From Ophiostoma sp. CBS 140.51 (taxonomy: Eukaryota > Ascomycota > Sordariomycetes > Ophiostomatales > Ophiostomataceae), in the NCBI GenBank assembly GCA_029298735.1, contig JANSLP010000092.1, positions 1-64,000 of the forward strand: a stretch of DNA of 64,000 nucleotides. The letters run 5' to 3'. The number at the start of each line of letters is the position of its first letter. Position 1 is the first letter of the stretch. A program made the translations under genes and the position numbers. Shown piece by piece: positions 1-10,704 of the stretch. A model generated the notes under the pieces. It searched no databases. It was not told the DNA's origin and was given only the letters and a program-made list of their open reading frames with translations.

Positions 1-30
1 GCCATGCCCAACAAGGCGTGCATCAAGTAA
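1..30 (+). CDS. Possible 3' end of an upstream gene (last nine codons)
   Basis: The first 30 bases read in frame 1 as AMPNKACIK followed by TAA. Codon choice (GCC, CCC, AAC, AAG, TGC, ATC, AAG) matches the C/G-ending codons of the confirmed genes here, and A/T-rich DNA like a 3' UTR begins directly after the stop. Nothing can be said about function from nine residues. It could also be chance, because nine codons carry little information. Confidence 0.35.
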   Translation, partial: AMPNKACIK

Positions 31-1265
31 TCGTACTGTATGATGATTAGTGGGGGATGTTATAAAATAAAACAAAATAAAATAAAATAAAAAAGGTTGG
101 AAAATAAATATAAAAATATAAAATGGGATCAACTCGAAATGAAAGAGAAGATATTCCAGAAAAAGCAAATTCAAACAAAAGAATGAACACGACCAAGCTC
201 TCCTTTTTGTAGTTTTATCTGCCGTCCCCCTAAAGCTCAATCTCGACCAGCAGGCAGGTGGTTGCATTTTAGGCAGCACATGGGGCTGAGCGCCCGACCT
301 TCTTCCGCACCTCCTTGATTTCGTGGAGTACTCCGTACATTCACAGACGACTCCTGTCTCGACGTGTGGCTTGCACTTGCAGCGTGCATGTCGACGTGCA
401 TAACTCTGTTTGGCGCTTTGGTGTTGCTGCAAGACCAATTAAAGTATGGTCTGCCCAACAGGCTGACCATCACGCAAAAGAAAGGGTCGCACTCGAAGGA
501 TTCGTGAGAGTTGCTGCATCCACACAGAGCCTCCTCTTTGAACGAGGGCGACAGCTCTTCTCCGCCTTTTTCAATCCTGTGAACGGTTAGCAAGACAGCT
601 CACACAGACTTTAACATGGGATAAAAGGTGGGAGAGAAAAGAAAGAGTTGGCTGTGCCCAAAATGGCATCAGGTAAGGAAGGCATTAGTGCTTGTTATAC
701 TTAAAAGTCAACAAAAGGATTTCATATGATGATTGCCCGTCATCTTTCAAGTCAAAAAGCAAGTTGCCAAAAGAGTAAAGTTTTAAAAAAATCAATTGTT
801 ATAAAAAGAGACCAAAATCTCAAAAGAAACGCCTGCAACGCCGCAGTTCATGGCTCGTCCGGTCGTCATCCTTCGTCCTCCTCTTGTCTTCTCTCTTCTC
901 CCCTCTAAATGGGTCGCCCCATCTTGCCAGCAGCGTCCGTAAGAATCCCGCTCTCCGTGCTTGGGGCCAGCTCCCGTTTCGGCTTGGCCGTAGCCCTGAC
1001 CGTATCGGTGTGCTTTCCCCTCCAAGCATGGTCAAGCGGACTCTACTGGGCTGCAGCAAAGTCTTTTTATGTTCAAGTTTCTAAAAAAGACAAAATATAT
1101 AGTCCTCCATCTTGGTTTTTCGTATCCTTCTTCTCAATCATCCACAAATCGTTTGCCAAAATAAAAATAATCAAGAAAGGTAACTTTTCCCCAAATCCGA
1201 ATCCGTTCCAACCCGAGTCGCCAACTTCGTCATTGTTGAAGAGAGTATGACATGCAAGCTTTCGC
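31..1265. other. Intergenic, downstream of IMP dehydrogenase
   Basis: An A-rich stretch with repeated AAAAT units (about 61-125) is followed by mixed sequence. Short overlapping frames on both strands (for example 237-593) show no family motif and no consistent codon bias. The right end is the 3' flank of the minus-strand IMP dehydrogenase gene. I see no gene or RNA here. Confidence 0.6.
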
Positions 1266-3138
1266 TTACACGTACAGCTTCTTCTCGTACGACTCCATGT
1301 TGACGCCACCCTCGAGCTGGGCGCTGGCCGTGCGGATCTCGAAGCGAACCTTGCCGGAGGCGACGTTCTCGTGCAGCTCCTTCAGGCTCTTGATGCCGCT
1401 GTCCTGCATCGAGTGCTTGACACCAGCAGCCAGGTACGGCAGGAACTTGTTGATGGAGCCACGGTGAGCAACGGCACCCGACACACCCTGCGCGACTAAC
1501 ACGCTGTCGCCCTCGGAGAAGTAGCGGGCGGTACCGGCGTTGCTCTTCTGGCTGTCCTTGCTGCCGCCGCCGGCCTTCTTGTCCTGCATGGCGTCAATGC
1601 TGCCCATGCCACGGTAGGCCTTGACCAGCTTGCCCTCACGCGAGACAAACGAAGTGCCGGGCGACTCGGTGGTACCGGCCAGCAGACCGCCCATCATGAT
1701 GGTGGACGCGCCCAGGCAGAGACCCTTGACAATGTGGCCCACGTTCTGGATACCACCGTCGGCAATGCAGGGGACACCGAAGCGGGCAGCGAAAGCGCAG
1801 ACGTTGTAGACAGCGGTGGCCTGGGGACGGCCGACGGCCATGACCTCCTGCGTGATACAGGCGGAGCCACTGCCCATACCGATACGCAGACCGTCGACGC
1901 CAGCATCGATGAGGGCGGCAGCTTGCTCCCGGGTCACGACGTTTCCGCCAATGACGTCCAGGTCGGGGTAGGTGGCCTTGACGTACTTGATCATCTCAAT
2001 CTGGTACATGGAGTTGCCCTGGGAGCTGTCGAGGATGACAATGTCCAGGCCGGCGTCCACCAGCTTCTGCAGGCGAATCTTGTCCTCGGGACGGGTGCCG
2101 ACGGAAGCGGCGCAGATAAGCTGCTTCGAGTCGGGCAGCTTAGAGGCGAGGGGGAAGTGCAGGTTCTTGGTCAGATCGGAGCGCGAGATCATGGACACGA
2201 GGTTGCCCTCCTTGTCGACGATCGGCAGCTTGCCCTTCTTGGACTGGGACAGGATCTTGTTGGCCTCGGCGAGAGTGACGCCGGCCGGGGCGGTCACGAG
2301 GTCTGTAACCATGACTGAGGACACGGGCTGGCTGTCGTCATCCTCAAACTGGATGTCGCGGTTTGTGACAATACCGACGAGCTTGGAGCCCAGGGTACCG
2401 TTCTCTGTGATGGGTTAGCGGATGTCCGACCAACAACCAAATAGGTGATGAAGCTGAGCTTCCGAGTGCAAAAATGAATGGTAGATGTGCCTAGGTCATA
2501 ATAATCTTTGTTATCCCCATGGCGTTATGCCGTTGACGGTGGAACGAAAGTTATAATAAAAAAGTGGTAATAATCATATCAAGGCGGGTGGATCAAAGGA
2601 TGCGGTGAAGAAAAACTGAAAAAAAAAAAGAAAATGGAGGGGGAGAGTTAAAAGTCTTACCAGTCACAGGGAAACCACCGAAACCCCACTTCTCCTTGAG
2701 GGCTCTCGCCTCACCAACGGTCGTGCCGACCTTGATGACAACGGGGTCCAGGATGAAGCCGTTCTCGTAACGCTTGACCTTGCGGACCATGTCGGCCTGC
2801 GCGTCGGGCGAGCAGTTGTGGTGAATAACGCCCAGACCACCCTGCAGAGCCATGTGGATGGCCATCTCGTGCTCCGTCACTGTGTCCATGGGAGACGAGA
2901 CAAAGGGCGTCTTGAGGGTGATGCGCTTGGTGATGGGCGAGTCGAGGCCGACCTCAGACGCGGGGAAGCCAATGTAGCCGGGCAGAACGAGGAAGTCGTT
3001 GTAGGTCAGGCCGCCATGAACGCGAGCGTTCATCAGGTCCTTGATGCCGAGGCCATCGCGCTCCTCGTACTCCTCGAGAGTCGCCAGGGCCTTGGAGGCG
3101 CTCAGGAAGCTGTTGACGCCGTTGACTGCTTCAGGCAT
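1266..3138 (-). CDS. IMD: Inosine-5'-monophosphate dehydrogenase
   Basis: Catalyses the NAD-dependent oxidation of IMP to XMP, the committed step of guanine nucleotide synthesis, in the cytosol. Two exons on the minus strand, 3138-2661 and 2404-1266, give 538 residues, a normal length. The intron (2660-2405, 256 bp, GTAAGA donor, CACAG acceptor) restores the reading VTENGTLGSKLVGIVTNRD across the junction and is the longest in the window. The N-terminal barrel half is followed by paired CBS domains (about residues 120-240), including GKLPIVDKEGNLVSMISR. The catalytic loop GMGSGSACITQE places the nucleophile at Cys342, and the flap YRGMGSIDAM is present. The flap Tyr is retained, so no mycophenolate-resistance signature is seen. 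The start ATG at 3138 (MPEAVNGVNSF) precedes the conserved NDFLVLPG segment. The promoter is shared with the IQGAP gene. Confidence 0.97.
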
Positions 3139-4690
3139 GTTTGCGGTTGTGAGAAGCTGGAGGATGTTAGTTGAGGGAACAGAAGAAGAGGAGAGAGATC
3201 TCGTCGACGGAGGACGAGGGGTAATGGTACTTCTGATGGTGAACGAAAAAAGGGATAATGATCGACAACAACCGCTTTTGGAGGCGTTGATGTCTCGAAT
3301 TTCGCTGGGGAAGGGTGCGTACCTTTTAAAAGAATGTTCTGATGAAATAGAACAGTGTTTTGAGTTCGAAGACGTCTACAAATTGGACTTTCGACCAGTG
3401 GCAGTTTCACGTACCGTTCGTAGTTCTCTTCTCCCCATTAGAAGAAAGAAGGAAAAAAGAGAAACTTCGCTTGGTCTCTCTGCAGACAAATTTTTTTCCT
3501 TTATCGGCGGCCCAAAAAATTTAAAGCGGGGCGGGACGCGTTTTTAAGGCTTAGTCACAATGTCAATTTGCTTTGGCGTGGGCGGTGGGCGGTGGGAGGC
3601 GGCAGCCACTTTTCCTACGGCGGCGACTGTCGGTTTGTGTTGTGTCGGACGTGCTTCTGACCATCGTGAACACAATGCCAATGTTGTTGAAAACGACCGA
3701 GTATCGGACGGCTGCCGGACGGGATCCGAATGAAAGACGACCCTCGAAAGAATGTGTAGAAATCAAAGTGGGATGAAGTGCACGTGACCCGTCAGATAGT
3801 GTCTTATCGGCTTATCGGTGTGCCAGTATCGATAAGAGAGACTCGCCAAAAGTAGCGCCCCGGTAAATGGCTTACTAGGTTTCATGTAATTAAACGGCCC
3901 TTCCACAGCGGCCCGTGCACAAAACACTCAATGTGCCGTGTGGCCAGGGCCCCTTGTGACGCAAAGTACGCTAACACAAAGGTCCGGCCAAAGAACGGCA
4001 GGCGCAATGTAAACAAACAAGACGACCCGATCTCCAGGGCGACAGGCCGCCCAGATCGAGAAAGAGCGCCCCTCGTCCACACCTTCCGCGCCTAGAAGCC
4101 CGCTCCTGCCCTCGCAATAGCACGGTCCAGCTATTGACCAGAGGCTCCTTCCTGTTGTAAGATACTTTGAGTTGCCCATTTTGTCCCATTTTGTCCGAGT
4201 TTTCCCACACACCTCTGGACTTGGCCAATACTCCAACACTCCACTGCCCTCTTGTCGTTGGCATGCAAAGTTTCATTTCTCGTCATCTTTTTCGACACCT
4301 CTTTTCTCTTCACCGCACGTGCTGGTTTTTCTTTGCCAGTGTGTTCGTCTTCTTCAACCAGAAGCTGGAAAACAAGCGCGACGCAGGTGCCGTTACGCCG
4401 TGATCTCGCGATCTTTTGTTTTGCTTCATTTTCGACCTCTTTAATCAACAAATCAACACATCAACAAACCACGATCTCACGATCTTCATTTGCCTACGAC
4501 CGATACACCACCTCGCGCTTGTATCGCCAACAAATATTACCACTTTCTTCATACACCACCTCACATTTCGTCCGTGCCGGCCTTCATGGAAGCCGACGGA
4601 GCTGCCAGCAGTTTTCCAAGCTGTCTTTGACACTCCCCGGACTTCCCGACCCTCAACTCCGATTCTGCACCCACAAACAACTCCACAAAG
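3139..4690. promoter_or_regulatory. Divergent promoter region between IMP dehydrogenase and IQGAP
   Basis: This 1.55 kb lies between two head-to-head start codons. The right part, from about 4200, is CT-rich with many CAAC/CACC runs, as in fungal 5' leaders, and leads to ATG 4691. The centre holds the E-box and GATA-like group listed separately. Short frames in this interval have no recognisable protein features. Confidence 0.7.
3781..3836. promoter_or_regulatory. E-box plus CTTATCGG tandem and TATCGATAAG group
   Basis: CACGTGAC at 3781-3788 is a Cbf1/bHLH-type E-box. It is followed by two head-to-tail copies of CTTATCGG (3803-3810 and 3811-3818) and by TATCGATAAG (3827-3836), which carries the same CGATAAG core in the opposite orientation. 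The cores match the GATA-factor consensus (GATAAG). The group is about 640 bp upstream of the IMP dehydrogenase ATG and about 850 bp upstream of the IQGAP ATG, so it could act on either gene. Confidence 0.45.
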
Positions 4691-7600
4691 ATGCACCGAC
4701 CGCATCCCCTCCGGCAGTCACAAACGTTTGACTACTCGGTTGCTCGCCAACCATCAACAGCTTCCTCGTCCGCCTCGTCCGGCTACTCCAACGCGTCCTC
4801 CGGATACTCTCACGCCTCGGACCAGAGCTCGGCCGCTAGTAGCATGACATCGTACTCCGGTGGTGCGTACTCGTCGCTGGGACACAAGCGCGGCCAGAGC
4901 GAGGCTGCCCGACTCTCCACCTCCTTCTCCAACCTCCATGTTGCGTCGCCGCCCTCGTCGCCGCCCAAGACCAACAACAATGGCGAGAACATCTACGGCA
5001 ACGCGCGGCGATCGCTACGTCCGCTGCCTCAGGCACCTGCGCCCACACCCACGCTCACATCATCCGTCACATCGCCGCCAACGTCTCCAGTAAAGAGACT
5101 CGCGCGCCACGACCGTGGCCAGAGCGTCGACATCGGCTCCCTTTCTAGCAAACACGGGAACCATGACAATAACATCGAGAACGACCGCGACCGGTTCGGC
5201 AACAACCGTCCACAAGCACCGCTCTCCGCCATCCGCCCGAACTCCATGGTTCTTGCGCGCTCCGACTCCATCAACAGAGGTGGCAGTGTCGCAGTGGCCC
5301 ATGCCAGTATGCCTCCAACTCTTCACCATGCACACACAGCGCCCATCGCGGCGCCCGATTTCCAGACTCTGGGCAAGTCGTCCACAAATCAGCTGCGCAC
5401 ACTGTCAAAATTGGCACAATCTGGTTCTGCAGACGACTTTGCTCTCGCCGCAACATCACAAGAAGTCGTGGGTCTCCGCGGCCGGCGACGACTGCAGAAT
5501 GCTGCGCCAGCCAAGTCTGGTGGTCGTGGTGGCGGCGACTGGAACTGGATGGAGAAACAGCGGCAGTTCCTCCAGGCGTACGAATACCTCTGTCATATTG
5601 GTGAGGCCAAGGAGTGGATTGAGGATGTCATTCATCGCACCATTCCGCCCATTGTCGAGCTCGAGGAGGCGCTGCGGGACGGTGTCACTCTCGCCGAGGT
5701 CGTGGCCGCTCTCAACCCTGATCGCCCATTTCGCATTATCCGTCACCAGAAACTCCAGTACCTCTACTCCGACAACATTGCCAACTTCTTCCGCTACCTC
5801 GACGAAGTTGAGCTTCCCGACCTGTTCCGCTTCGAAATGATCGACCTGTACGAGAAGAAGAACATCCCTAAAGTCATCTACTGCATCCACGCTCTGAGTT
5901 GGCTGCTCTTCCGCAAGGGGATAGTCGACTTCCGTATCGGCAACCTCATCGGTCAACTTGAATTCGAACACCACGAACTCGAAGCCGTGCAGAAGGGCCT
6001 CGATAAGTTGGGTGCCAACATGCCAAGCTTCGGTAACATCGGAGCCGACTTTGATGTGGAGCCTGAGCCAGTCGAGACAGAGGAGGAACGGATCGAGCGT
6101 GAGCTGGCCGAGAACAAGGCTTCGATTGTCGACCTGCAAGCACAAGCCCGTGGCGCTCTCGTGCGCATGCGGCTGGGCCAGACAATGCAGCAGCTCTGGG
6201 ACGGCGAGAGCTGGCTGATCGACCTGCAAGCCCGCATTCGCGGTGACTTTGCCAGACAGATTATCGACTACCGGATGCAGATGCGGCTTTTCGCCGTCAA
6301 TCTGCAGAGCGCTGCACGTGGCTTCCTTGTCCGCCAGCGGCAACACCAGAAAGAGTACTACCTGGAGAGCATGGCGGGGGATATCCTTGAGCTGCAGAGT
6401 ATGATTCGGGCCAACAAGGTCCGCAAACAGGTACGAGACACTCGTTCTCAGTTGGAGCTTGCTTCAGGACCCGTGCGAGACATCCAAGCTGTTTTCCGGG
6501 GGTACTTGGCGCGCAGAGAGATGCTTTCTCAGAAGCAGGATGCAAAGCATGCGGCCGGTTCGGCCACGGCTCTGCAGGCCGCCGTTCGCGGTATGCTGCT
6601 GAGAAGGCGCCTGGAGGACGAGCAGGCGGCACTCTTTGCCGAGAGTGATGCCATTGCCGACCTCCAGGCCGCCGCAAGGGCTATGCTAACGAGACACCAG
6701 GTCCACCTGCAGAAAGAGGCACTCGCCCACTTTGCACCTCAGTGGGAGCAATTGCAGGCCGTGTCAAGGGGCAACGCCGCCCGGCAGTCCGTCGCTGCAC
6801 TCAAGGCCGAGCTCCGCCAGCACGTGCCCCAGATCGAGGAGCTCCAGGCCAGCATTCGGGCCGCTGCTGTTAGACGCAACATCACCGATACGCTGGATGG
6901 TCTGGATGCGTGCGAGACCGAGGTTGTCGAACTGCAGTCCCGTGTCCGTGGTATGCTCGAGCGCCTTCGGGTCTCTGGCGATCTTAACGCACTCTCTGCC
7001 CAGGAACCCCAGGTCACTCGCCTCCAAGCACATGCCCGCGCCTACGCCTTCCGTCAGAAGCACTTTGCTTTCCTCGAGGACTTGCGCTCCAACGCACCCG
7101 AGATTGTGCAGCTGCAGGCTCTTGCTCGCGCCATGCTTCTGCGCAGCGAGATTGGTGAGCTCCTCACCCAGCTCGACGAGGAGGAGGAGTCAATCATCGC
7201 CATCCAAGCCGCCGCCAAGGCCTTCATTGTTCGCCGCCGGTTTGCCGAGAAGAAGCGCTTCTTCAACGAGAATATGCAACGCGTTGTCAAGATCCAGAGC
7301 TTCGTCCGCGCCAAGATGCAGGGCGAGGCATACAAGAGCCTCACCACCGGCAAAAACCCACCTGTCAACGCCGTCAAGAACTTTGTCCACCTGCTCAACG
7401 ACAGCGACTTTGACTTCAACGAGGAAGTCGAGTTTGAGCGCATGCGCAAGACTGTCGTGCAGCAGGTCCGCCAGAACGAGACAATGGAGCAGTACATTGA
7501 CCAGCTCGACATCAAGATTGCTCTCCTCGTCAAGAACAAGATCACCCTGGACGAAGTCGTGCGCCACCAGAGCAACTTTGGCGGGCACGCCGGCAACATC

Positions 7601-9742
7601 CTCGCTAGCACGCCGATGACCTCCGCCAACCAGTTTGACCTCAAGGCACTCAACAAGGGCTCCCGCAAGAAGCTGGAATCATACCAGCAGCTCTTCTTCA
7701 ACCTGCAGACCCAGCCTCAGTACCTGGCGCGCCTGTTCCGCCGTGTTCGCATGCAGGGCATGTCCGAGAAGGAGTCACGTCGCATCGAGCTTCTGATCAT
7801 GAGCCTGTTTGGCTACGCGCAGAAGCGGAGAGAGGAGTACTACTTGCTGAAGCTCATCTCGCGGTCGATCGGCGAGGAGATTGACGGATCCTCGTCTATC
7901 CAGGAGTATGTCCGCGGCAACTACTTCTGGCAGAAGCTGCTCGCCAACTACACACGCTCGCCTCGCGACCGGAAATACCTGCGCGACCTCCTGGGTCCTA
8001 TGATCCGCGACAATATTATCGAAGACCCCGCGCTCGACCTGGAGAGCGACCCCCTGCAAATCTACCGCTCTGCCATCAACAACGAGGAGCTCCGGACGGG
8101 CCAGCCCAGCCACCGGCCGCGCGACGTCCCCCGTGAACACGCCATTAAAGACCCCGAAACGCAGGAGCTGTTTATCGACCATCTCCGCGACCTGCGTGAG
8201 ATCTCTGACCAGTTCCTGCTGTCGCTTGAGGACCTGCTGCCTCGCCTGCCGTACGGTATTCGCTTCATCTGCCGGCAGATGTTCGATTCACTGTGTCAGC
8301 ACTTCCAGCGCGACCCTCCCCAGTACCTGCTGCAGCTTGTCGGCAACTGGCTCTGGCGTTTCTACCTGCAGCCGGCCGTCACCTCGCCCGAGAACGTCGG
8401 CGTCATTGATAAGAACCTCAGCCCGCTGCAGAAGCGCAACCTCGGCGAAGTGTCCAAGGTCCTGGGCCAGATCGCCAGCGGCCGTCCCTTTGGCGGCGAC
8501 AACATCCACTTGCTGCCACTCAATGCCTTCATCGCCGACTCAGTGGCTCGTCTGGGCCGCATCATGGAGGCACTTGTGTCGGTGCCCGATGCCGAGAGCA
8601 CGTTCGACATTGACGAGTTCAACGACCTGTACGCCAAGAACAAGCCGACACTGTACATTAAGATGACGGACATTTTCGCCATCCATCAGATGGTGGTCAC
8701 GGAGCTGCCAGCGATCTGCCCGAACCGCGACGACATGCTGCGAGAGATTGTGCAGGAGCTGGGCAGCGCTAAGAACAACGAGAGCGAGATGACGGCAGCG
8801 GGCTCCTCGGACATTCAGATGTACCTGACGCCCAAGCTACACGATGTGGATGACCCCGAGGCGGAGGTCAAGGCCCTGTTCATGGAGACGAAGCGGTGCA
8901 TTCTGTATATTATCCGTGTGCAGACTGGCGTGAACCTCCTGGACGTGCTTGTGAAGCCGATTCACCCACAGGATGAGCAGAAGTGGCAGTCGCTGCTGCA
9001 TGACGACTTTGCCGTCGGCAGCAACACGCGCGGCGCGTACTCGGATGCCAACATGGTCGACGTGACCCGCATGTCGTACTATGACCTCAAGCGCACGGCG
9101 CTCGAGAACGTGCTGCGCCTCGAGCAGCTGGGCCGCATCTCCAAGCACAACCACTACCAGGACGTGCTCAACGCGATTGCGCTGGACATTCGCACCAAGA
9201 GCCGTCGTCGCGTACAGCGCCAGCGCGAGCTGGAGGGTGTGCGTCTGACGCTCGGCAACCTGCACGAAAAGGCCAAGTACCTCGAGCAGAAGCGCAAGAG
9301 CTACGACGACTATATTGAGCAAGCCATGGCGACGCTGCAGAACAAGAAGGGCAAGAAACGCTTCCTCCTGCCCTTCACTAAGCAGTACAATCACCAGCGC
9401 GAGCTGGAGCGCAGTGGCCGCGTGCCCAAGTTCGGCTCGTACAAGTACAGCGTGCGGTCGCTGGCCGAGAAGGGTGCTGTTGTCTCGTGGACGGGTGTTA
9501 TGGACCGCGACTACGACAAGATCAACCTGACCATTTCTTGTGACGAGGTCGGCGTTTTCTCGATTGAAGGTTCCCGTGGTCATATCCAGATCCCCGGCGC
9601 CAGCGCCCTTGTGTCGATTGAGGATCTGCTGCAGGCGCAGTTCGAGGCGCACCAGTTTATGAACGTCTTTGAGGGCAACCTGCGGCTCAATGTCAACCTG
9701 CTGCTGCATCTCCTGTACAAGAAGTTTTATCGAACAGAATAA
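4691..9742 (+). CDS. IQG1: IQGAP-family Ras-GAP-like scaffold for cytokinesis
   Basis: A single exon encodes 1683 residues. Residues 1-280 are Ser/Pro-rich and probably disordered. A calponin-homology domain follows (about 283-410; WNWMEKQRQFLQAYEYLCH to YCIHALSWLLFRKG) and would bind F-actin. About a dozen IQ-like repeats (about 480-880; units such as IQAVFRGYLARR and LQAAVRGMLLRRR) would bind calmodulin or myosin light chains. A RasGAP-related domain (about 1030-1316; LFGYAQKRREEYYLLKL) and a RasGAP C-terminal domain (about 1470-1610; LGNLHEKAKYLEQKRKSYDDY) complete the IQGAP architecture. Orthologues (S. pombe Rng2, yeast Iqg1) organise the actomyosin ring; here that would be septation. 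Arg1075 lies at the arginine-finger position where human IQGAP1 has Thr, while the FLR-type motif reads WRFYLQPA. ATG 4691 is the first in frame and follows a CT-rich leader. Confidence 0.95.
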   Translation: MHRPHPLRQSQTFDYSVARQPSTASSSASSGYSNASSGYSHASDQSSAASSMTSYSGGAYSSLGHKRGQSEAARLSTSFSNLHVASPPSSPPKTNNNGENIYGNARRSLRPLPQAPAPTPTLTSSVTSPPTSPVKRLARHDRGQSVDIGSLSSKHGNHDNNIENDRDRFGNNRPQAPLSAIRPNSMVLARSDSINRGGSVAVAHASMPPTLHHAHTAPIAAPDFQTLGKSSTNQLRTLSKLAQSGSADDFALAATSQEVVGLRGRRRLQNAAPAKSGGRGGGDWNWMEKQRQFLQAYEYLCHIGEAKEWIEDVIHRTIPPIVELEEALRDGVTLAEVVAALNPDRPFRIIRHQKLQYLYSDNIANFFRYLDEVELPDLFRFEMIDLYEKKNIPKVIYCIHALSWLLFRKGIVDFRIGNLIGQLEFEHHELEAVQKGLDKLGANMPSFGNIGADFDVEPEPVETEEERIERELAENKASIVDLQAQARGALVRMRLGQTMQQLWDGESWLIDLQARIRGDFARQIIDYRMQMRLFAVNLQSAARGFLVRQRQHQKEYYLESMAGDILELQSMIRANKVRKQVRDTRSQLELASGPVRDIQAVFRGYLARREMLSQKQDAKHAAGSATALQAAVRGMLLRRRLEDEQAALFAESDAIADLQAAARAMLTRHQVHLQKEALAHFAPQWEQLQAVSRGNAARQSVAALKAELRQHVPQIEELQASIRAAAVRRNITDTLDGLDACETEVVELQSRVRGMLERLRVSGDLNALSAQEPQVTRLQAHARAYAFRQKHFAFLEDLRSNAPEIVQLQALARAMLLRSEIGELLTQLDEEEESIIAIQAAAKAFIVRRRFAEKKRFFNENMQRVVKIQSFVRAKMQGEAYKSLTTGKNPPVNAVKNFVHLLNDSDFDFNEEVEFERMRKTVVQQVRQNETMEQYIDQLDIKIALLVKNKITLDEVVRHQSNFGGHAGNILASTPMTSANQFDLKALNKGSRKKLESYQQLFFNLQTQPQYLARLFRRVRMQGMSEKESRRIELLIMSLFGYAQKRREEYYLLKLISRSIGEEIDGSSSIQEYVRGNYFWQKLLANYTRSPRDRKYLRDLLGPMIRDNIIEDPALDLESDPLQIYRSAINNEELRTGQPSHRPRDVPREHAIKDPETQELFIDHLRDLREISDQFLLSLEDLLPRLPYGIRFICRQMFDSLCQHFQRDPPQYLLQLVGNWLWRFYLQPAVTSPENVGVIDKNLSPLQKRNLGEVSKVLGQIASGRPFGGDNIHLLPLNAFIADSVARLGRIMEALVSVPDAESTFDIDEFNDLYAKNKPTLYIKMTDIFAIHQMVVTELPAICPNRDDMLREIVQELGSAKNNESEMTAAGSSDIQMYLTPKLHDVDDPEAEVKALFMETKRCILYIIRVQTGVNLLDVLVKPIHPQDEQKWQSLLHDDFAVGSNTRGAYSDANMVDVTRMSYYDLKRTALENVLRLEQLGRISKHNHYQDVLNAIALDIRTKSRRRVQRQRELEGVRLTLGNLHEKAKYLEQKRKSYDDYIEQAMATLQNKKGKKRFLLPFTKQYNHQRELERSGRVPKFGSYKYSVRSLAEKGAVVSWTGVMDRDYDKINLTISCDEVGVFSIEGSRGHIQIPGASALVSIEDLLQAQFEAHQFMNVFEGNLRLNVNLLLHLLYKKFYRTE

Positions 9743-10704
9743 ACGGACAGGCAATGACGACAAGATACGACGCACGACAGACTACGACTAGATGTATGGG
9801 CAAGGGAAACAAGACAAAAAATAAGAGGAGAGAACACGAAGCTGGGAGGGGGGCAACCCGCGGCGACACAAGGGAAAGGAGTTACACAAAGCAACAACAA
9901 CACATTCACGACTTTCTAGGGAGCATTGCGGGAAACACATTCTCTGTGCGTGCGTTATTTGGGCATTTAATGCCTTTTGGTTTTGTCTTCATTGTTTTTA
10001 GTTTTGATTTTTGATGCTGTTATTTGCTTTTCTTGGAAGTATAGGCGTGTTGTTTTGATTTTTCACACAGGGAGGACACCAAGGGGATTACAGGAGGAAC
10101 ACAAAGAGAGGACAAATAGGCGAACTGTTGGATGTGCTTTTTTATCATACGAAGGAGAGAGACGGAGAGAGATGGAGACTGGACGTGAGGGCTTTTTATC
10201 ACTCTTCTTTTCTTATTCTTCTGTATCTTTTTATATTCTTTACTACACACACTTTTTTTCTCTTCGTGAGGCCACCTGGGCCCGGCCATTCTACGCTCTC
10301 TATAAAACACAACAAAAATAAAGACAGATGTAAACACTCATACAAGGTTCCAAATTTCAGTGACTTAATTGTGCACTTCAATCTCTATGACTACTGATCA
10401 CAGTAGCTTTATGTGCTACAGAGAACATGTATAAATCTGCATGACCAAAGAGTGATGCGCATGGAAATTATGCCGTGCCATTCGAGCACAGTTTGACATC
10501 GGTTGCATATTTGACATGTAGTTACACAAATTGCAAAACAAGACAAGTTATTCTCCTCTTTTCGTCCTTTTCTCCTACTTGATACTTGTTTCAATTTTCC
10601 TGTTGAATTTTCATGTAACACAATATAAACATGTTGTAGACATAAAATCACTGTTCCCTCGAAACAGATCATACTTGTACACAATCTCAACCACCACCAC
10701 GTAT
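9743..10704. other. Convergent intergenic region
   Basis: The 3' flanks of the IQGAP gene (plus) and the VOC dioxygenase gene (minus) meet here. The sequence is T-rich with poly-T runs on the plus strand around 10200-10270 and A/T-rich beyond 10310, consistent with 3' UTRs and polyadenylation regions. No gene is seen. Confidence 0.6.

Noticed and set aside
1850..2020. Ala in the IMP dehydrogenase catalytic loop (GSAC rather than GSIC) as a resistance change
   Set aside because: I recall GSAC as the usual form in filamentous fungi, and the flap tyrosine relevant to mycophenolate resistance is unchanged.
2405..2660. Possible C/D snoRNA in the IMP dehydrogenase intron
   Set aside because: A GTGATGA box is present only on the antisense strand and the nearest suitable CTGA is either too close or about 160 bases away.
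5456..6346. Antisense frame in the IQGAP gene (also 8837-9775)
   Set aside because: Codon-bias shadows of a well-supported 1683-residue protein; no motif of their own.
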